A stretch of DNA of 32,377 nucleotides, taken from contig JAKLPV010000097.1 in the NCBI GenBank assembly GCA_022013685.1, positions 1 to 32,377 of the forward strand. Direction: 5' to 3'. Origin of the DNA: Anaerolineae bacterium. GTDB lineage: Bacteria; Chloroflexota; Anaerolineae; Anaerolineales; Villigracilaceae. Below are positions 8,400 through 16,348 of this stretch, one piece after another. The notes beneath the pieces are model-generated. The model was not told the DNA's origin. It made no database searches and worked only from the letters and a program-made list of their open reading frames with translations. Numbering within the stretch: the stretch's first letter is position 1; each line of letters begins with the position of its first letter. A program made the position numbers and the translations under genes.

Positions 8400-8776
8400 C
8401 CTCCGTAACCCCAGCCACCATCCCCATCTACAGCACCCGCGGCGACGTGGAAGGCTTCCTCGTTTACCCGCACCTGTACAACCGTCAGGGCGAATGGATC
8501 GGATTCGTCCAACCCAACCGCGAAGTCTACTCCGTGCTCGGCTATTATATCGGCGAGCTCTCCCCCGACAAACGCATCCTGCGCAAACGCTCCATGGACG
8601 ATGAAAAAGCCCGCCTGAAGCCGCCGCCGGCCCCAGCCCGCCTGCGCGCCCCATCCACCCTGCCCCTGCCGCCGATGATGCGCGAACTGCCCCACAGCAT
8701 GGTCGATGTCTTCGAAGACATGCCCGAATTGCTGCATACCATGGATGCGGGCGAATTCCAGCAAGACCTTGATTAA
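8396..8776 (+). CDS. small beta-rich protein, beta-flower-like N-terminus
   Basis: The 126-aa protein starts at ATGA overlapping the GtrA stop. Its first 65 residues hold short repeated units of the form Y-x-x-x-G-x-x-x-G-F/E (around IYSTRGDVEG, YNRQGEWIGF and YSVLGYYIGE), which resemble the repeats of 4-fold beta-flower proteins. This assignment is tentative. Residues 70-95 are Pro-rich, and the C-terminal 30 residues are acidic. Its stop TAA overlaps the recJ ATG, so it is translationally linked to RecJ. No function is known. Confidence 0.75.
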   Translation: MTSVTPATIPIYSTRGDVEGFLVYPHLYNRQGEWIGFVQPNREVYSVLGYYIGELSPDKRILRKRSMDDEKARLKPPPAPARLRAPSTLPLPPMMRELPHSMVDVFEDMPELLHTMDAGEFQQDLD

Positions 8777-11079
8777 TGCCCACCTGGCTTGACCCCGCCC
8801 CCGTAAACGCTCAAAATTTGGATGAACTCGGACTTCATCCGATCGTAAGCCGCGCCCTGACCCGGCGCGGTTTCGATTCTGCGGGCGCTGCGCGGGCCTT
8901 CATCGAACCAGGCCTGTATCCCGTTACCCCGGCCTCCGAACTGCCCGATATAGAGCCCGCCCTGCGGCGCATCTGGAAAGCCCTGCGTCAAAACGAGCGC
9001 ATCTGCGTCTGGGGCGATTTCGACGTGGACGGCCAGACCGCCACGACTGTCCTGATCCAAACCCTGCGGGCGATCGGCGCGAACGTTACTTATCACATTC
9101 CGATCCGCGAAAAAGAGTCGCATGGCATCAAGATCGAGTATCTCAAGACCGAGATCGACAGCGGCGCGCAGCTCATCCTGACCTGCGACACCGGTATCAG
9201 CGAACACAAAGCCGTCGACTATGCCAACTCACGCGGCGTGGACATGCTGATCACTGATCACCACGACCTGCCCGAAGGTTCCCTGCCGAAGGCGCTGGCC
9301 GTAATCAACCCCAAACGGCTGCCCGAAAGCCATCCGCTGGCGACCCTGGCCGGGGTGGGTGTGGCCTACAAGCTGGCCGAAGCCCTGCTGCAAAATGCCA
9401 ACACCGATCTGGCCCCCGAATCGTTGCGCGACCTGGCGGCCCTGGGGTTGGTGGCGGATGTCGCCACCCTGAGCGGGGATACGCGCTATCTCGTCCAGCG
9501 CGGGCTGGAACAGCTGCGGCGCAATCAAAGGCTGGGCTTGCAGGTTATGCTCGAACTGGCCGGGACGAATCCGCTGCAATTAAACGAAACCCATATCGGG
9601 TTCACGCTCGGGCCGCGCCTGAACGCCATCGGGCGGCTGGGCGACGCCAATTCGGTCGTCGAACTGCTGACCACCCACGACCCGGCCAAAGCGCGCGTGC
9701 TGGCCGCCCAACTCGAAGGGCTGAATCAGGAACGCCAGTTGCTCACCAGCCAGGTCACCCAGGCTGCGCAGGCCCAACTGCGCGAAAACCCGGCCCTGCT
9801 CGAACAGGCCGCGCTGGTGTTGCATCATCCAGATTGGCCAGCCGGAATCATCGGGATTGCCGCCAGCCGCCTGGCTGAACGCTACCAGCGCCCGACCCTG
9901 CTGCTGACCGGCCGTGACCCAATCCGCGGCTCGGCCCGCTCGGTGGACGGAGTCCACATCACCGAGGCCATTCGCGCCTGCGGGCAGCTCCTGCTCGGCT
10001 TTGGCGGCCACCCGATGGCTGCCGGGCTTTCACTGCCCGCCGAGAATCTGACCTCCCTGCGGCGGGAACTGTCACGAGCGGTTGAAAGCCAACTCAAGGC
10101 TGCCGCCCGCCCGCAGGCCGAATTGCAAATCGACGAGTTTCTCAGCCTAGATAAGCTGACTCTCGACCTTGCCGCACAGATTGAGCAAATGGCTCCTTTC
10201 GGGGCCGGAAATCCGCCGCTCTTGTTGGCGACCCGCAACCTGGAACTGGCAGCCAGCCAGAAGATCGGCAAAACGGGCGAACACCTCAAATTGACGGTCA
10301 GAGATGAAACTGGAAATGTCGCCAGCGCGTTGTGGTGGGGTGGCGCGAAGGAAGAGCAGCCATCCGGGCGCTTCGACCTGGCTTATACCCTGCGCACCAG
10401 CGATTTTAAAGGCCAGAAGCAGCTGGCACTGGAACTGGTCGATTTTCGGATCGTAGCAGAAAAACCGCTTGAAATTGAGTCCCCTAAAATTGAAACGATC
10501 GACCTGCGGGCAGCGGATGCGCGAGCGGATTTCGAAGCAGAAAAACGGATGGAGGCTTTGAAGCGGATTAGGGCGGATTACCCGGATGCGCTGCTTTTCG
10601 CCGAGGGAAATGACCGCAAACGGTTGAACGGAAAAGGGCGGAACGAGCTATCCGAAGCAGAAATGCTGATTTTATGGACAACGCCCCCGGAGCGGCGGGT
10701 ATATGAGTCAATTCTGGAAACGGTAAAACCCCGGCGGCTGGTGCTGTTTGCCCAGGACCCCGGCGATAACTCGCCCGAGGCCTTTTTGGCGCGGCTGGCG
10801 GGCGTGCTGAAATTCGTGCTCAACCAGCGCGAAGGGCGGGTCAGCCTGGCTGAACTGGGCGCAGCCTGCGGACAGGGCGAGGCGGCCATCCGCAGCGGGT
10901 TTGAGTACCTGAAGGCCAGCGGGCAGTTGGCGGGTGAGAGCGATGCGGACGGGTTAACCATCCGACAAGCAAACGCCCCGGCGGATGAAACCGCCAAGGC
11001 GCAGTACCTGTCTCAATTAACCGTCCTGCTCAATGAAAGCCAAGCCTATCGCAATTTTTTCAGGGGACAAAAAGTCTAG
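8776..11079 (+). CDS. recJ: single-stranded-DNA-specific exonuclease RecJ
   Basis: RecJ degrades single-stranded DNA 5'-3' in recombination and base or mismatch repair. The DHH domain shows GDFDVDG (D81, D83, D85), CDTG (D138) and the TDHHD signature (D161-H162-H163). The DHHA1 domain ends with GFGGHPMAAG at 408-417. An OB-like region follows, and the C-terminal extension of roughly 200 residues ends in a winged-helix-like segment, making 767 aa against about 577 in E. coli and closer to the longer Firmicutes type. The first Asp motif reads GQT where GVT is usual. It closes the operon that begins at 6949 and shares its stop bases with ppk2. Confidence 0.95.
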   Translation: MPTWLDPAPVNAQNLDELGLHPIVSRALTRRGFDSAGAARAFIEPGLYPVTPASELPDIEPALRRIWKALRQNERICVWGDFDVDGQTATTVLIQTLRAIGANVTYHIPIREKESHGIKIEYLKTEIDSGAQLILTCDTGISEHKAVDYANSRGVDMLITDHHDLPEGSLPKALAVINPKRLPESHPLATLAGVGVAYKLAEALLQNANTDLAPESLRDLAALGLVADVATLSGDTRYLVQRGLEQLRRNQRLGLQVMLELAGTNPLQLNETHIGFTLGPRLNAIGRLGDANSVVELLTTHDPAKARVLAAQLEGLNQERQLLTSQVTQAAQAQLRENPALLEQAALVLHHPDWPAGIIGIAASRLAERYQRPTLLLTGRDPIRGSARSVDGVHITEAIRACGQLLLGFGGHPMAAGLSLPAENLTSLRRELSRAVESQLKAAARPQAELQIDEFLSLDKLTLDLAAQIEQMAPFGAGNPPLLLATRNLELAASQKIGKTGEHLKLTVRDETGNVASALWWGGAKEEQPSGRFDLAYTLRTSDFKGQKQLALELVDFRIVAEKPLEIESPKIETIDLRAADARADFEAEKRMEALKRIRADYPDALLFAEGNDRKRLNGKGRNELSEAEMLILWTTPPERRVYESILETVKPRRLVLFAQDPGDNSPEAFLARLAGVLKFVLNQREGRVSLAELGAACGQGEAAIRSGFEYLKASGQLAGESDADGLTIRQANAPADETAKAQYLSQLTVLLNESQAYRNFFRGQKV

Positions 11080-11879
11080 TCGATCACGACCCCATCCAGG
11101 TTCTCTTCGGATTTGGGATACTCCATATTCAAGGCTTCAAGGGTCTCGACCAGGATGCGCGAAATGACCAGGTCGCGATACCACTTGCGATTGGCCGGAA
11201 TAACATACCAGGGGGCATACTTGGTGCTGGTCTTTTCGAAGGCGTCTTCGTAGGCCTTAATGTAATCGGGCCAGAGTTTGCGCTCGTCGAGATCGCCCAG
11301 GCGAAATTTCCAGTGCTTGGCCGGGTCATCGAGACGGGCTTGCAAACGCTCTTTTTGTTCATCCAGATCGATATGTAGGAAGAATTTCAAGATGGTCGTG
11401 CCGTTTTCAGCCAGCAAACGCTCAAATTGATTGATCTGCTCGTAGCGTTTTGACCAGACCTGCTTCGGAACCAGGTTATGCACGCGCACGACCAGCACAT
11501 CTTCATAATGGCTGCGGTTGAAAATAACGAGCTCGCCATTGCCAGGAACCACTTTATGCACACGCCACAGGTAATCGTGAGCCAATTCTTCGGGTGTTGG
11601 CACCTTGAAACTGGCAACACGCACCCCCTTCGGGTTAGCATCGACAAAAACGCGCCGGATGGTTCCATCTTTGCCGCCGGTATCCATGGCCTGCAAGACC
11701 ACCAGCACACGCTGTTTATTTTCAGCATAGAGCAGTTCCTGCAATTCGCCGAGACGTTCGGTCAGCTTTTTGAGTTCAAGCAAGGATTCTTCCTTGCTGC
11801 CTTCAAATTCCCTGCGGTCGCCGGGGTCGTGTTTGGAAAGATCGACTTTCGAGTCGGGTTTGATCTGGTAGGGTTTCAT
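11076..11879 (-). CDS. ppk2: polyphosphate kinase 2 family protein
   Basis: PPK2 enzymes transfer phosphate between polyphosphate and nucleotides, usually making ATP or GTP from the diphosphate (some act on AMP). The 267-aa protein has the family Walker A loop DTGGKDG (residues 66-72), the Walker B-like NRSHYEDVLV (121-130) and the downstream RxDDPxKxWKF segment. Two ATGs stand close together; the one at 11879 is preferred because AGGAG lies 7 nt upstream of it but only 1 nt before the ATG at 11885. It is convergent with recJ, the two stop codons overlapping in one CTAG at 11076-11079. The substrate class cannot be fixed by eye. Confidence 0.93.
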   Translation of the reverse strand: MKPYQIKPDSKVDLSKHDPGDRREFEGSKEESLLELKKLTERLGELQELLYAENKQRVLVVLQAMDTGGKDGTIRRVFVDANPKGVRVASFKVPTPEELAHDYLWRVHKVVPGNGELVIFNRSHYEDVLVVRVHNLVPKQVWSKRYEQINQFERLLAENGTTILKFFLHIDLDEQKERLQARLDDPAKHWKFRLGDLDERKLWPDYIKAYEDAFEKTSTKYAPWYVIPANRKWYRDLVISRILVETLEALNMEYPKSEENLDGVVID

Positions 11880-11900
11880 GGTCATGCTCCTCTGGATGTA

Positions 11901-12959
11901 TTAGCCAGCATTCCTGCGGGCTTCGATTCGTTGAACGCCCCACTCGGCCAGCGTCTCAGGGACAGGTTTGACCTGCTCCTCGGGACGGCGCACCAACCCG
12001 AGGGCATCACTCGGGCAGGACTGGACACAAACCCCACAACCCACACAGCGAATTTCAGTAACCTGGGCGGTCAGGCCCATCGTCAGGGCCTCGAACGAGC
12101 AAGTTTCAATACAAGCGCCGCAGGCGCTGCATAAGGTCTCATCGATCTGCAGCACGAAGGCCGAACTGGCAACCACATTGGCAATGCCCAACTCGGCCAT
12201 GCCGCGTAAAATGCCGCAAGAACAGGTGCAGCAGTTGCAGATGTAGAACAGCCCCTTCTGGTTGTTGCTGACCGAATGGACCAGCCCAGCTTCGGCAGCG
12301 CGGCGTAAGGTGGCGTGGGCCTCTTCGCGGCTCAGGGCGCGGATGGCGGGCGTGGCGTCGAAGGCATTCGGGCGCTCGTTGAGCATCATACACACATCCA
12401 GCGGATGCTCGCAGGGTTGGCCGATCAGCGCTTTTTGTTTGCGGCAGATGCAATCGAGCACACCCCAGGATTGCATAGAATCGACCAGGCCGGCAGCGCT
12501 CTCGTAGGGCCGGATCTCCATGTTGTTTTTGACGCTCTCGCCGATAGGGATAACCCGGTGGACCTGCGGCTTGATCTCAAGCGCCCGGTGAAATCCCTGC
12601 TGGAAGTAGGCTTCAAAGAGCGCGGCCAGTTCGGCGTCGAGGCTATTGGCCTGGAATTCGTAGATCCCAACCACGAAGGGCAAAATGGCGTAGCCTAATC
12701 CTTTTTCGGTACGCCCGGCTTCGATCAATCCGCGCTTGGTCAGGGATTTGAGCATTTTGCGCAACTCGGCATGGACAAGCCCCAGCCGCGAGGCGATCTC
12801 CTCGCTCGATTCCAAGTGCGGGCTGAGTTGGGCCGTCAGGGCGGCTTCTTCTGGGGTGTAGAGCTTTTCGAGCAGGCGCAGTTCAGCGCCATCCGGCGTG
12901 GGTGGGAATCCGTTGGGCAGGGCGTCAAGGGCCTGGGCAAGTTGCTGATAGGGGTTCAT
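11901..12959 (-). CDS. winged-helix 4Fe-4S dicluster protein
   Basis: The 352-aa protein has an N-terminal winged-helix-like region (about residues 30-90: EEIASRLGLVHAELRKMLKSL), a middle domain with Cys at 170, 172, 183 and 190 and a dense cluster CNCCTCSC at 241-248, and a C-terminal ferredoxin domain. The latter has two CxxCxxCxxxC motifs (277-287 and 305-315; the first is followed by Ser, the second by Pro). It should bind two 4Fe-4S clusters, with a possible third metal site in the middle. Proteins of this layout are annotated only as ferredoxins; I infer redox sensing or electron transfer. The ATG at 12959 is chosen: an upstream extension to 13193 would be translated from an intergenic repeat. 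Confidence 0.82.
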   Translation of the reverse strand: MNPYQQLAQALDALPNGFPPTPDGAELRLLEKLYTPEEAALTAQLSPHLESSEEIASRLGLVHAELRKMLKSLTKRGLIEAGRTEKGLGYAILPFVVGIYEFQANSLDAELAALFEAYFQQGFHRALEIKPQVHRVIPIGESVKNNMEIRPYESAAGLVDSMQSWGVLDCICRKQKALIGQPCEHPLDVCMMLNERPNAFDATPAIRALSREEAHATLRRAAEAGLVHSVSNNQKGLFYICNCCTCSCGILRGMAELGIANVVASSAFVLQIDETLCSACGACIETCSFEALTMGLTAQVTEIRCVGCGVCVQSCPSDALGLVRRPEEQVKPVPETLAEWGVQRIEARRNAG

Positions 12960-13019
12960 GGTTTCTCTCAGGATGTAAGATAATGTGATTATAAGCCAAA
13001 GTTTCCACCAAGATAATTG

Positions 13020-13110
13020 TTCACGCAAAGCCGCACATCGTCCCGATGTCCTTCGGGAAAGAACGCAAAGTTTTTTGATTTCCTTTGCGCCCTTGGCGTC
13101 TTTGCGTGAA
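13020..13110. repeat. GCAAAG-type intergenic inverted repeat
   Basis: TTCACGCAAAG (13020-13030) and CTTTGCGTGAA (13100-13110) are perfect 11-bp arms around further GCAAAG/CTTTGC pairs and a CCCGA...TCGGG-like inner hairpin. The phrase 'CGCAAAGACGCCAAGGGCGC' on the minus strand is a recurring dispersed repeat motif in environmental bacteria and often yields false protein extensions. A degenerate relative lies at 31671-31736. It separates the leftward Fe-S gene from glnA. Confidence 0.65.
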
Positions 13111-13238
13111 ACCTTGATGTTTCTCAACCCAATTAAACGGGATGAACGCCAGCGCTTTTGATGATGGAAGGCACTGGCAAAGTGGGGGCGCAAATGCTAA
13201 AAATAGGAGGCCTCAACCATTCAAAAGGAGACTCCTAC

Positions 13239-14660
13239 ATGTTCCAAACCTTTGAACAAGCACGGCAGTACATCGAACAGAGTGACATCCAGATGGTCGA
13301 CATCAAATTCACCGACCTGTGGGGCCGCTGGCGGCATCTGACCGTCCCGTCCAGCCAGTTCACGCCCGATTTGATGGAACAGGGCGTCGGCTTCGACGGC
13401 TCTTCGGTCGGGCTGAAATCGGTCAAATCGGGGGATATGGTGCTGGTTCCAGACCTTTCGACCGCCTTTATCGATCCCTTCTGGGAGGCCAAAACCCTGA
13501 GCTTCATCTCGAAAACCTTCGAGGCCGACACTCATGCCACCTTTGCCAACGATCCGCGCAACATCGCCATCCGCGCCGAAGAATATATGAAAGAAACCGG
13601 CATCGCCGACCAGAGCCGCTGGGGGCCAGAGTACGAGTTCTACATTTTCGACAAAGTCAGCTACGAATACGGCGTCAACCGCGCCAGCTACGCGCTCGAA
13701 AGCAGTGAAGCCGATTGGAACAGCGCCGCCGGCGGGCATGGGCATTACATCCCGCTGCACGGCGGCTACCACGCCATTCCTCCCAAAGATCAGCTCTACA
13801 ACCTGCGCGCCGAAATGTGTATCACGCTCGAGAAAATGGGCATCCCGGTCAAGTACCATCACCACGAAGTCGGCGGGCCGGGCCAGTTGGAGATCGAAAC
13901 CCCGATGATGGGCCTGCTCGAAGCCGGCGACGCCACCATGGCGATCAAATACGTCACCAAGATGACCGCCCACAAACGCGGGCAGACCGCGACCTTCATG
14001 CCCAAACCACTGTATGGCGAAGCCGGCAGCGGCATGCACTTCCACCAGCAGTTGTTCAAGAACGGGAAAAATGTCTGCTATGATGCCAATGGCTACGGGT
14101 TTTTAAGCCAGGAGGCGCTCTATTACATCGGCGGGCTGCTCAAGCACGGCGCGGCAGTCCTGGCCTTTACCAACCCCTCGACCAACTCCTACCGCCGCCT
14201 GATCCCCGGCTTTGAAGCGCCGATCAACGCCTTTTTCTCGCTTGGCAACCGTTCGGCAGCAGTCCGCATCCCGAAATATGCCACCCAACCCGAAACCGCC
14301 CGCTTCGAGTTCCGGCCTCCCGACGCGACCTGCAACATCTACCTGGCGCTGGCCGCCCAACTGATGGCCGGGCTAGACGGCATCCGCAACAAGATCGACC
14401 CAACCGCGGAAGGCTTTGGCCCGTTTGACAAGAATGTCTTCGCGATGAGCGACGCCGAGCGCGCCAGCATCAAGGGCCTGCCAACCTCGCTCGAAGAAGC
14501 GCTCAGCGCGCTCAAGGCCGATCACGAGTTCCTGCTGGCCGGCGGCGTTTTCCAGGAAGAGATGATCGAGCAGTGGATCGAAGCCAAGTACCAGAGCGAA
14601 GCGCTGGCCGTCCGCAACCGCCCGCACCCCTACGAAATGAGCCTGTATTTTGATGTATAA
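13239..14660 (+). CDS. glnA: type I glutamine synthetase
   Basis: Glutamine synthetase makes glutamine from glutamate, ammonia and ATP in a dodecamer. The 473-aa protein shows GFDGSS (51-56), GPEYEFYIFD, HHHEVGGPGQ, FMPKPLYGEAGSGMH, NPSTNSYRRLIPGFEAP, NRSAAVRIP and RFEFRPPD, all in the expected order. The start at 13239 follows AAGGAG at 13225-13230. The usual NLYDL adenylylation site reads KNVFAM, so the modified Tyr is replaced by F401; covalent control by GlnE is therefore unlikely, and feedback or transcriptional control is more probable. The ribosome binding site lies in AGGAGACTCCT, a small self-complementary sequence. The next gene overlaps its 3' end by 8 nt, so glnA is cotranscribed with the redox pair. 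Confidence 0.95.
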   Translation: MFQTFEQARQYIEQSDIQMVDIKFTDLWGRWRHLTVPSSQFTPDLMEQGVGFDGSSVGLKSVKSGDMVLVPDLSTAFIDPFWEAKTLSFISKTFEADTHATFANDPRNIAIRAEEYMKETGIADQSRWGPEYEFYIFDKVSYEYGVNRASYALESSEADWNSAAGGHGHYIPLHGGYHAIPPKDQLYNLRAEMCITLEKMGIPVKYHHHEVGGPGQLEIETPMMGLLEAGDATMAIKYVTKMTAHKRGQTATFMPKPLYGEAGSGMHFHQQLFKNGKNVCYDANGYGFLSQEALYYIGGLLKHGAAVLAFTNPSTNSYRRLIPGFEAPINAFFSLGNRSAAVRIPKYATQPETARFEFRPPDATCNIYLALAAQLMAGLDGIRNKIDPTAEGFGPFDKNVFAMSDAERASIKGLPTSLEEALSALKADHEFLLAGGVFQEEMIEQWIEAKYQSEALAVRNRPHPYEMSLYFDV

Positions 14661-15240
14661 AAAGCGCGGACTCGCTCTTGCCCTGCGCCTGGCCGCCGTT
14701 TTCGAGGCGCTCGCAACGCTGATCGTCTTGGCCGTTGCCTGCGCCCCCTCCGCAGATTTTGCTCCGGGTAATTCCACACCGCTGGCAGCCTTCGACGAGG
14801 CCGAGGTGCGAGTCGCCGTTTCACTGGAACGGACCCTGAGTGGGGATTTCCTGCTGACCGCCACGTTCACCCCACTGCGGGCCGGGTTTCACCTGTATGG
14901 CAAGGACATTCCCGCCAAGGGCATCGACGGCGTCGGCCGCCCAACCCTGCTGGCCCTGCCAGCAGATTCCCCGCTGCAAGCGAGCGGCCCGCTGACTGAA
15001 AACCTGCCGCCGCAAACCCCGCCGGTCGACCCGCGCGAACTGCTCATCTACCCGGCCGGGCCGGTTATACTCAGCCTGCCGGTCAACCTTCCGGCGGGTG
15101 ACAAGTCGCAAAAAATAGAGATATTGGTCACCTACATGAGCTGCAACGGGACCACCTGCCTGAGACCGATCATCCAGAAAGCGGTCAGCATCCAGATCCC
15201 CGGAGCAGATCAAATCCCACCACTGGAGAGTCTTCCATGA
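14653..15240 (+). CDS. lipoprotein with DsbD-alpha-like thiol domain
   Basis: The 195-aa protein has a hydrophobic N-terminus ending in a lipobox-like LAVAC (C30). The mature domain is beta-rich, and near its end shows YMSC-NGTT-CLRP, a C164-x4-C169 pair followed shortly by Pro, as in the N-terminal (alpha) domain of DsbD. That domain passes electrons to periplasmic thiol proteins by an immunoglobulin-like fold. The start at 14653 lies inside the end of glnA and the stop overlaps the next gene by ATGA, so it is tightly coupled on both sides. The membrane (beta) part of DsbD is absent here. I infer a membrane-tethered thiol reductant module acting with the downstream thioredoxin-like lipoprotein. 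Electron source unknown. Confidence 0.75.
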   Translation: MYKKRGLALALRLAAVFEALATLIVLAVACAPSADFAPGNSTPLAAFDEAEVRVAVSLERTLSGDFLLTATFTPLRAGFHLYGKDIPAKGIDGVGRPTLLALPADSPLQASGPLTENLPPQTPPVDPRELLIYPAGPVILSLPVNLPAGDKSQKIEILVTYMSCNGTTCLRPIIQKAVSIQIPGADQIPPLESLP

Positions 15241-15824
15241 GAGCATCAAAGCCCAAAATAGCCCTACTTCTCTCGCTATCGCTGAGTCTATTGGCCTGCC
15301 GTTTTCTGTTCCCGGAACCGGCAGCGCCCGTCAGCCTGCCGCCAAGCCAACAGCCTAAAGCCACCGTCGCTAAGTCCGCCAACACACCCACGTCAACCTC
15401 GACCGAGCCAGCCGTTAGCCAGGCGACCGCCCCCGAGTTGATCACCGTTGCCCTTGACCCCAAAGATGGCAGCCTGAAAGAACAACTGCTCAGCCATGCC
15501 CAAAAAGCCGCCGAAATGGGCATGCTGCCGGTGGTCGAATTCGACGCAACCTGGTGACCGGCCTGCGAAAGCATATCTGTCAGTCTGGCAGATGAAAACG
15601 AATTGATGCTGAATGCCTTTGAAGGCATATACCTGATCCGGGTCGATGTTGATCTGTGGGGTTGGGGCGATGAATCGCTCGGATTCGATGTTTCGGCCAT
15701 CCCGATCTTCTTCAAAATTGACCCGCAGGGCCAGCCAACGGGCGAGATCATCGACGGCAACGCCTGGGGAGAGAACATCCCTGAAAACATAGCGCCGCCT
15801 CTCTCAGCATTCTTCCATGAATAA
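15237..15824 (+). CDS. thioredoxin-like lipoprotein with in-frame UGA: predicted selenoprotein (UxxC)
   Basis: The frame runs from ATG 15237 to TAA 15822-15824, with one in-frame TGA at 15555-15557 (codon 107). Reading it as selenocysteine gives 195 aa. The parts are a lipobox LLAC near residue 19, a Pro/Thr/Ser-rich linker, and a thioredoxin fold. The active site reads F-D-A-T-W106-U107-P-A-C110, exactly where thioredoxins have WCxxC, and the cis-Pro loop SAIP ends at P156. Sequence after the TGA is thioredoxin-like in the same frame ('IYLIRVDVD', 'IPIFFKIDPQGQP'), so this is not a terminal stop. A hairpin with bacterial SECIS geometry follows at 15574-15594. The start overlaps the DsbD-alpha-like gene by ATGA. 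It resembles the C-terminal domain of DsbD. Cysteine-to-UGA nonsense mutation is the alternative. Confidence 0.8.
15574..15594 (+). promoter_or_regulatory. candidate bacterial SECIS hairpin
   Basis: ATCTGTC (15575-15581) pairs with GGCAGAT (15587-15593) through seven pairs including one G-U, extended by a U-G pair at 15574/15594. The loop is AGUCU, with G at its second position. The loop begins 24 nt after the UGA. Published bacterial SECIS rules ask for an upper stem of at least 4 bp, a small loop with G in its first two positions and about 16-37 nt from the UGA; all are met. SelB would bind here to deliver selenocysteyl-tRNA. Confidence 0.65.
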
Positions 15825-15857
15825 AATAAACTACAAACAGCGCCTTCGAGGTTTAGC

Positions 15858-16280
15858 ATGAGCATTGAAATTACATCCGCAATCCAAGAGTTTCTCTCGC
15901 GGCCCTTACTGGCCCGGCTGGCGACAGCCTCTCCCGCAGCGCAGCCGCATGTTGTCCCGGTCTGGTTCCTGTGGGAGGATGGCTTCATTTGGGTCAGTTC
16001 CTATCGTTCGACGCGCAAGATCACAGATCTCGAGCGCAATCCAAAATGCGCCATCGTCATCGATATCGAACAAGCCGCAGGCCAGATGGCCGCGGTCACG
16101 ATCGAAGGCACTGCCGAACTGGTCAACACCCCCAAAGCCGAGACTCGCGCCCGTATCGAACGCGTCTATGCCAAATACCTCGGCCCGGAGGGCGTCCTGG
16201 CTCCCGACCCGCAGAGCTGGCTCGATTCCGAGGAAAACCTGCTGATCAAAATCACGCCCAAACGCGTCAAAGCCTGGTAG
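15858..16280 (+). CDS. pyridoxamine 5'-phosphate oxidase-like flavin/F420-binding protein
   Basis: The 140-aa protein has the split-barrel pattern of the PPOX superfamily: LARLATASPAAQPHVVPVWF near the N-terminus, then 'WVSSYRSTRKITDLERNPKCAIVID' spread over the cofactor-binding strands, and a C-terminal LIKITPKRVKAW. Family members bind FMN, heme or F420 and act as oxidoreductases or oxidases; the substrate is not evident. GAGG lies 6 nt before the ATG. A strong bidirectional terminator follows, separating it from gltX on the other strand. Confidence 0.85.
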   Translation: MSIEITSAIQEFLSRPLLARLATASPAAQPHVVPVWFLWEDGFIWVSSYRSTRKITDLERNPKCAIVIDIEQAAGQMAAVTIEGTAELVNTPKAETRARIERVYAKYLGPEGVLAPDPQSWLDSEENLLIKITPKRVKAW

Positions 16281-16293
16281 GAGTTCCAAAATC

Positions 16294-16332
16294 AAAAGGA
16301 GGTTGTTCGCAAATCGCGAACAACCTCCTTTT
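16294..16332. terminator. bidirectional rho-independent terminator
   Basis: A 17-bp perfect inverted repeat (16294-16310 and 16316-16332) with a 5-nt loop is bounded by AAAA on the left and TTTT on the right. It works for transcripts from either direction and lies between the convergent PPOX-like gene and gltX. Confidence 0.85.
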
Positions 16333-16348
16333 CGAATTCACAATCGAT

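Noticed and set aside
12960..13193. N-terminal extension of the winged-helix Fe-S protein
   Set aside because: The added peptide is translated from a GCAAAG-type intergenic repeat and shows no domain; the ATG at 12959 begins the recognisable part.
15603..15824. Separate small gene starting at ATG 15603
   Set aside because: It is in the same frame as the upstream thioredoxin part, has no ribosome binding site of its own and would lack the active site. Read-through of the UGA explains both parts better.
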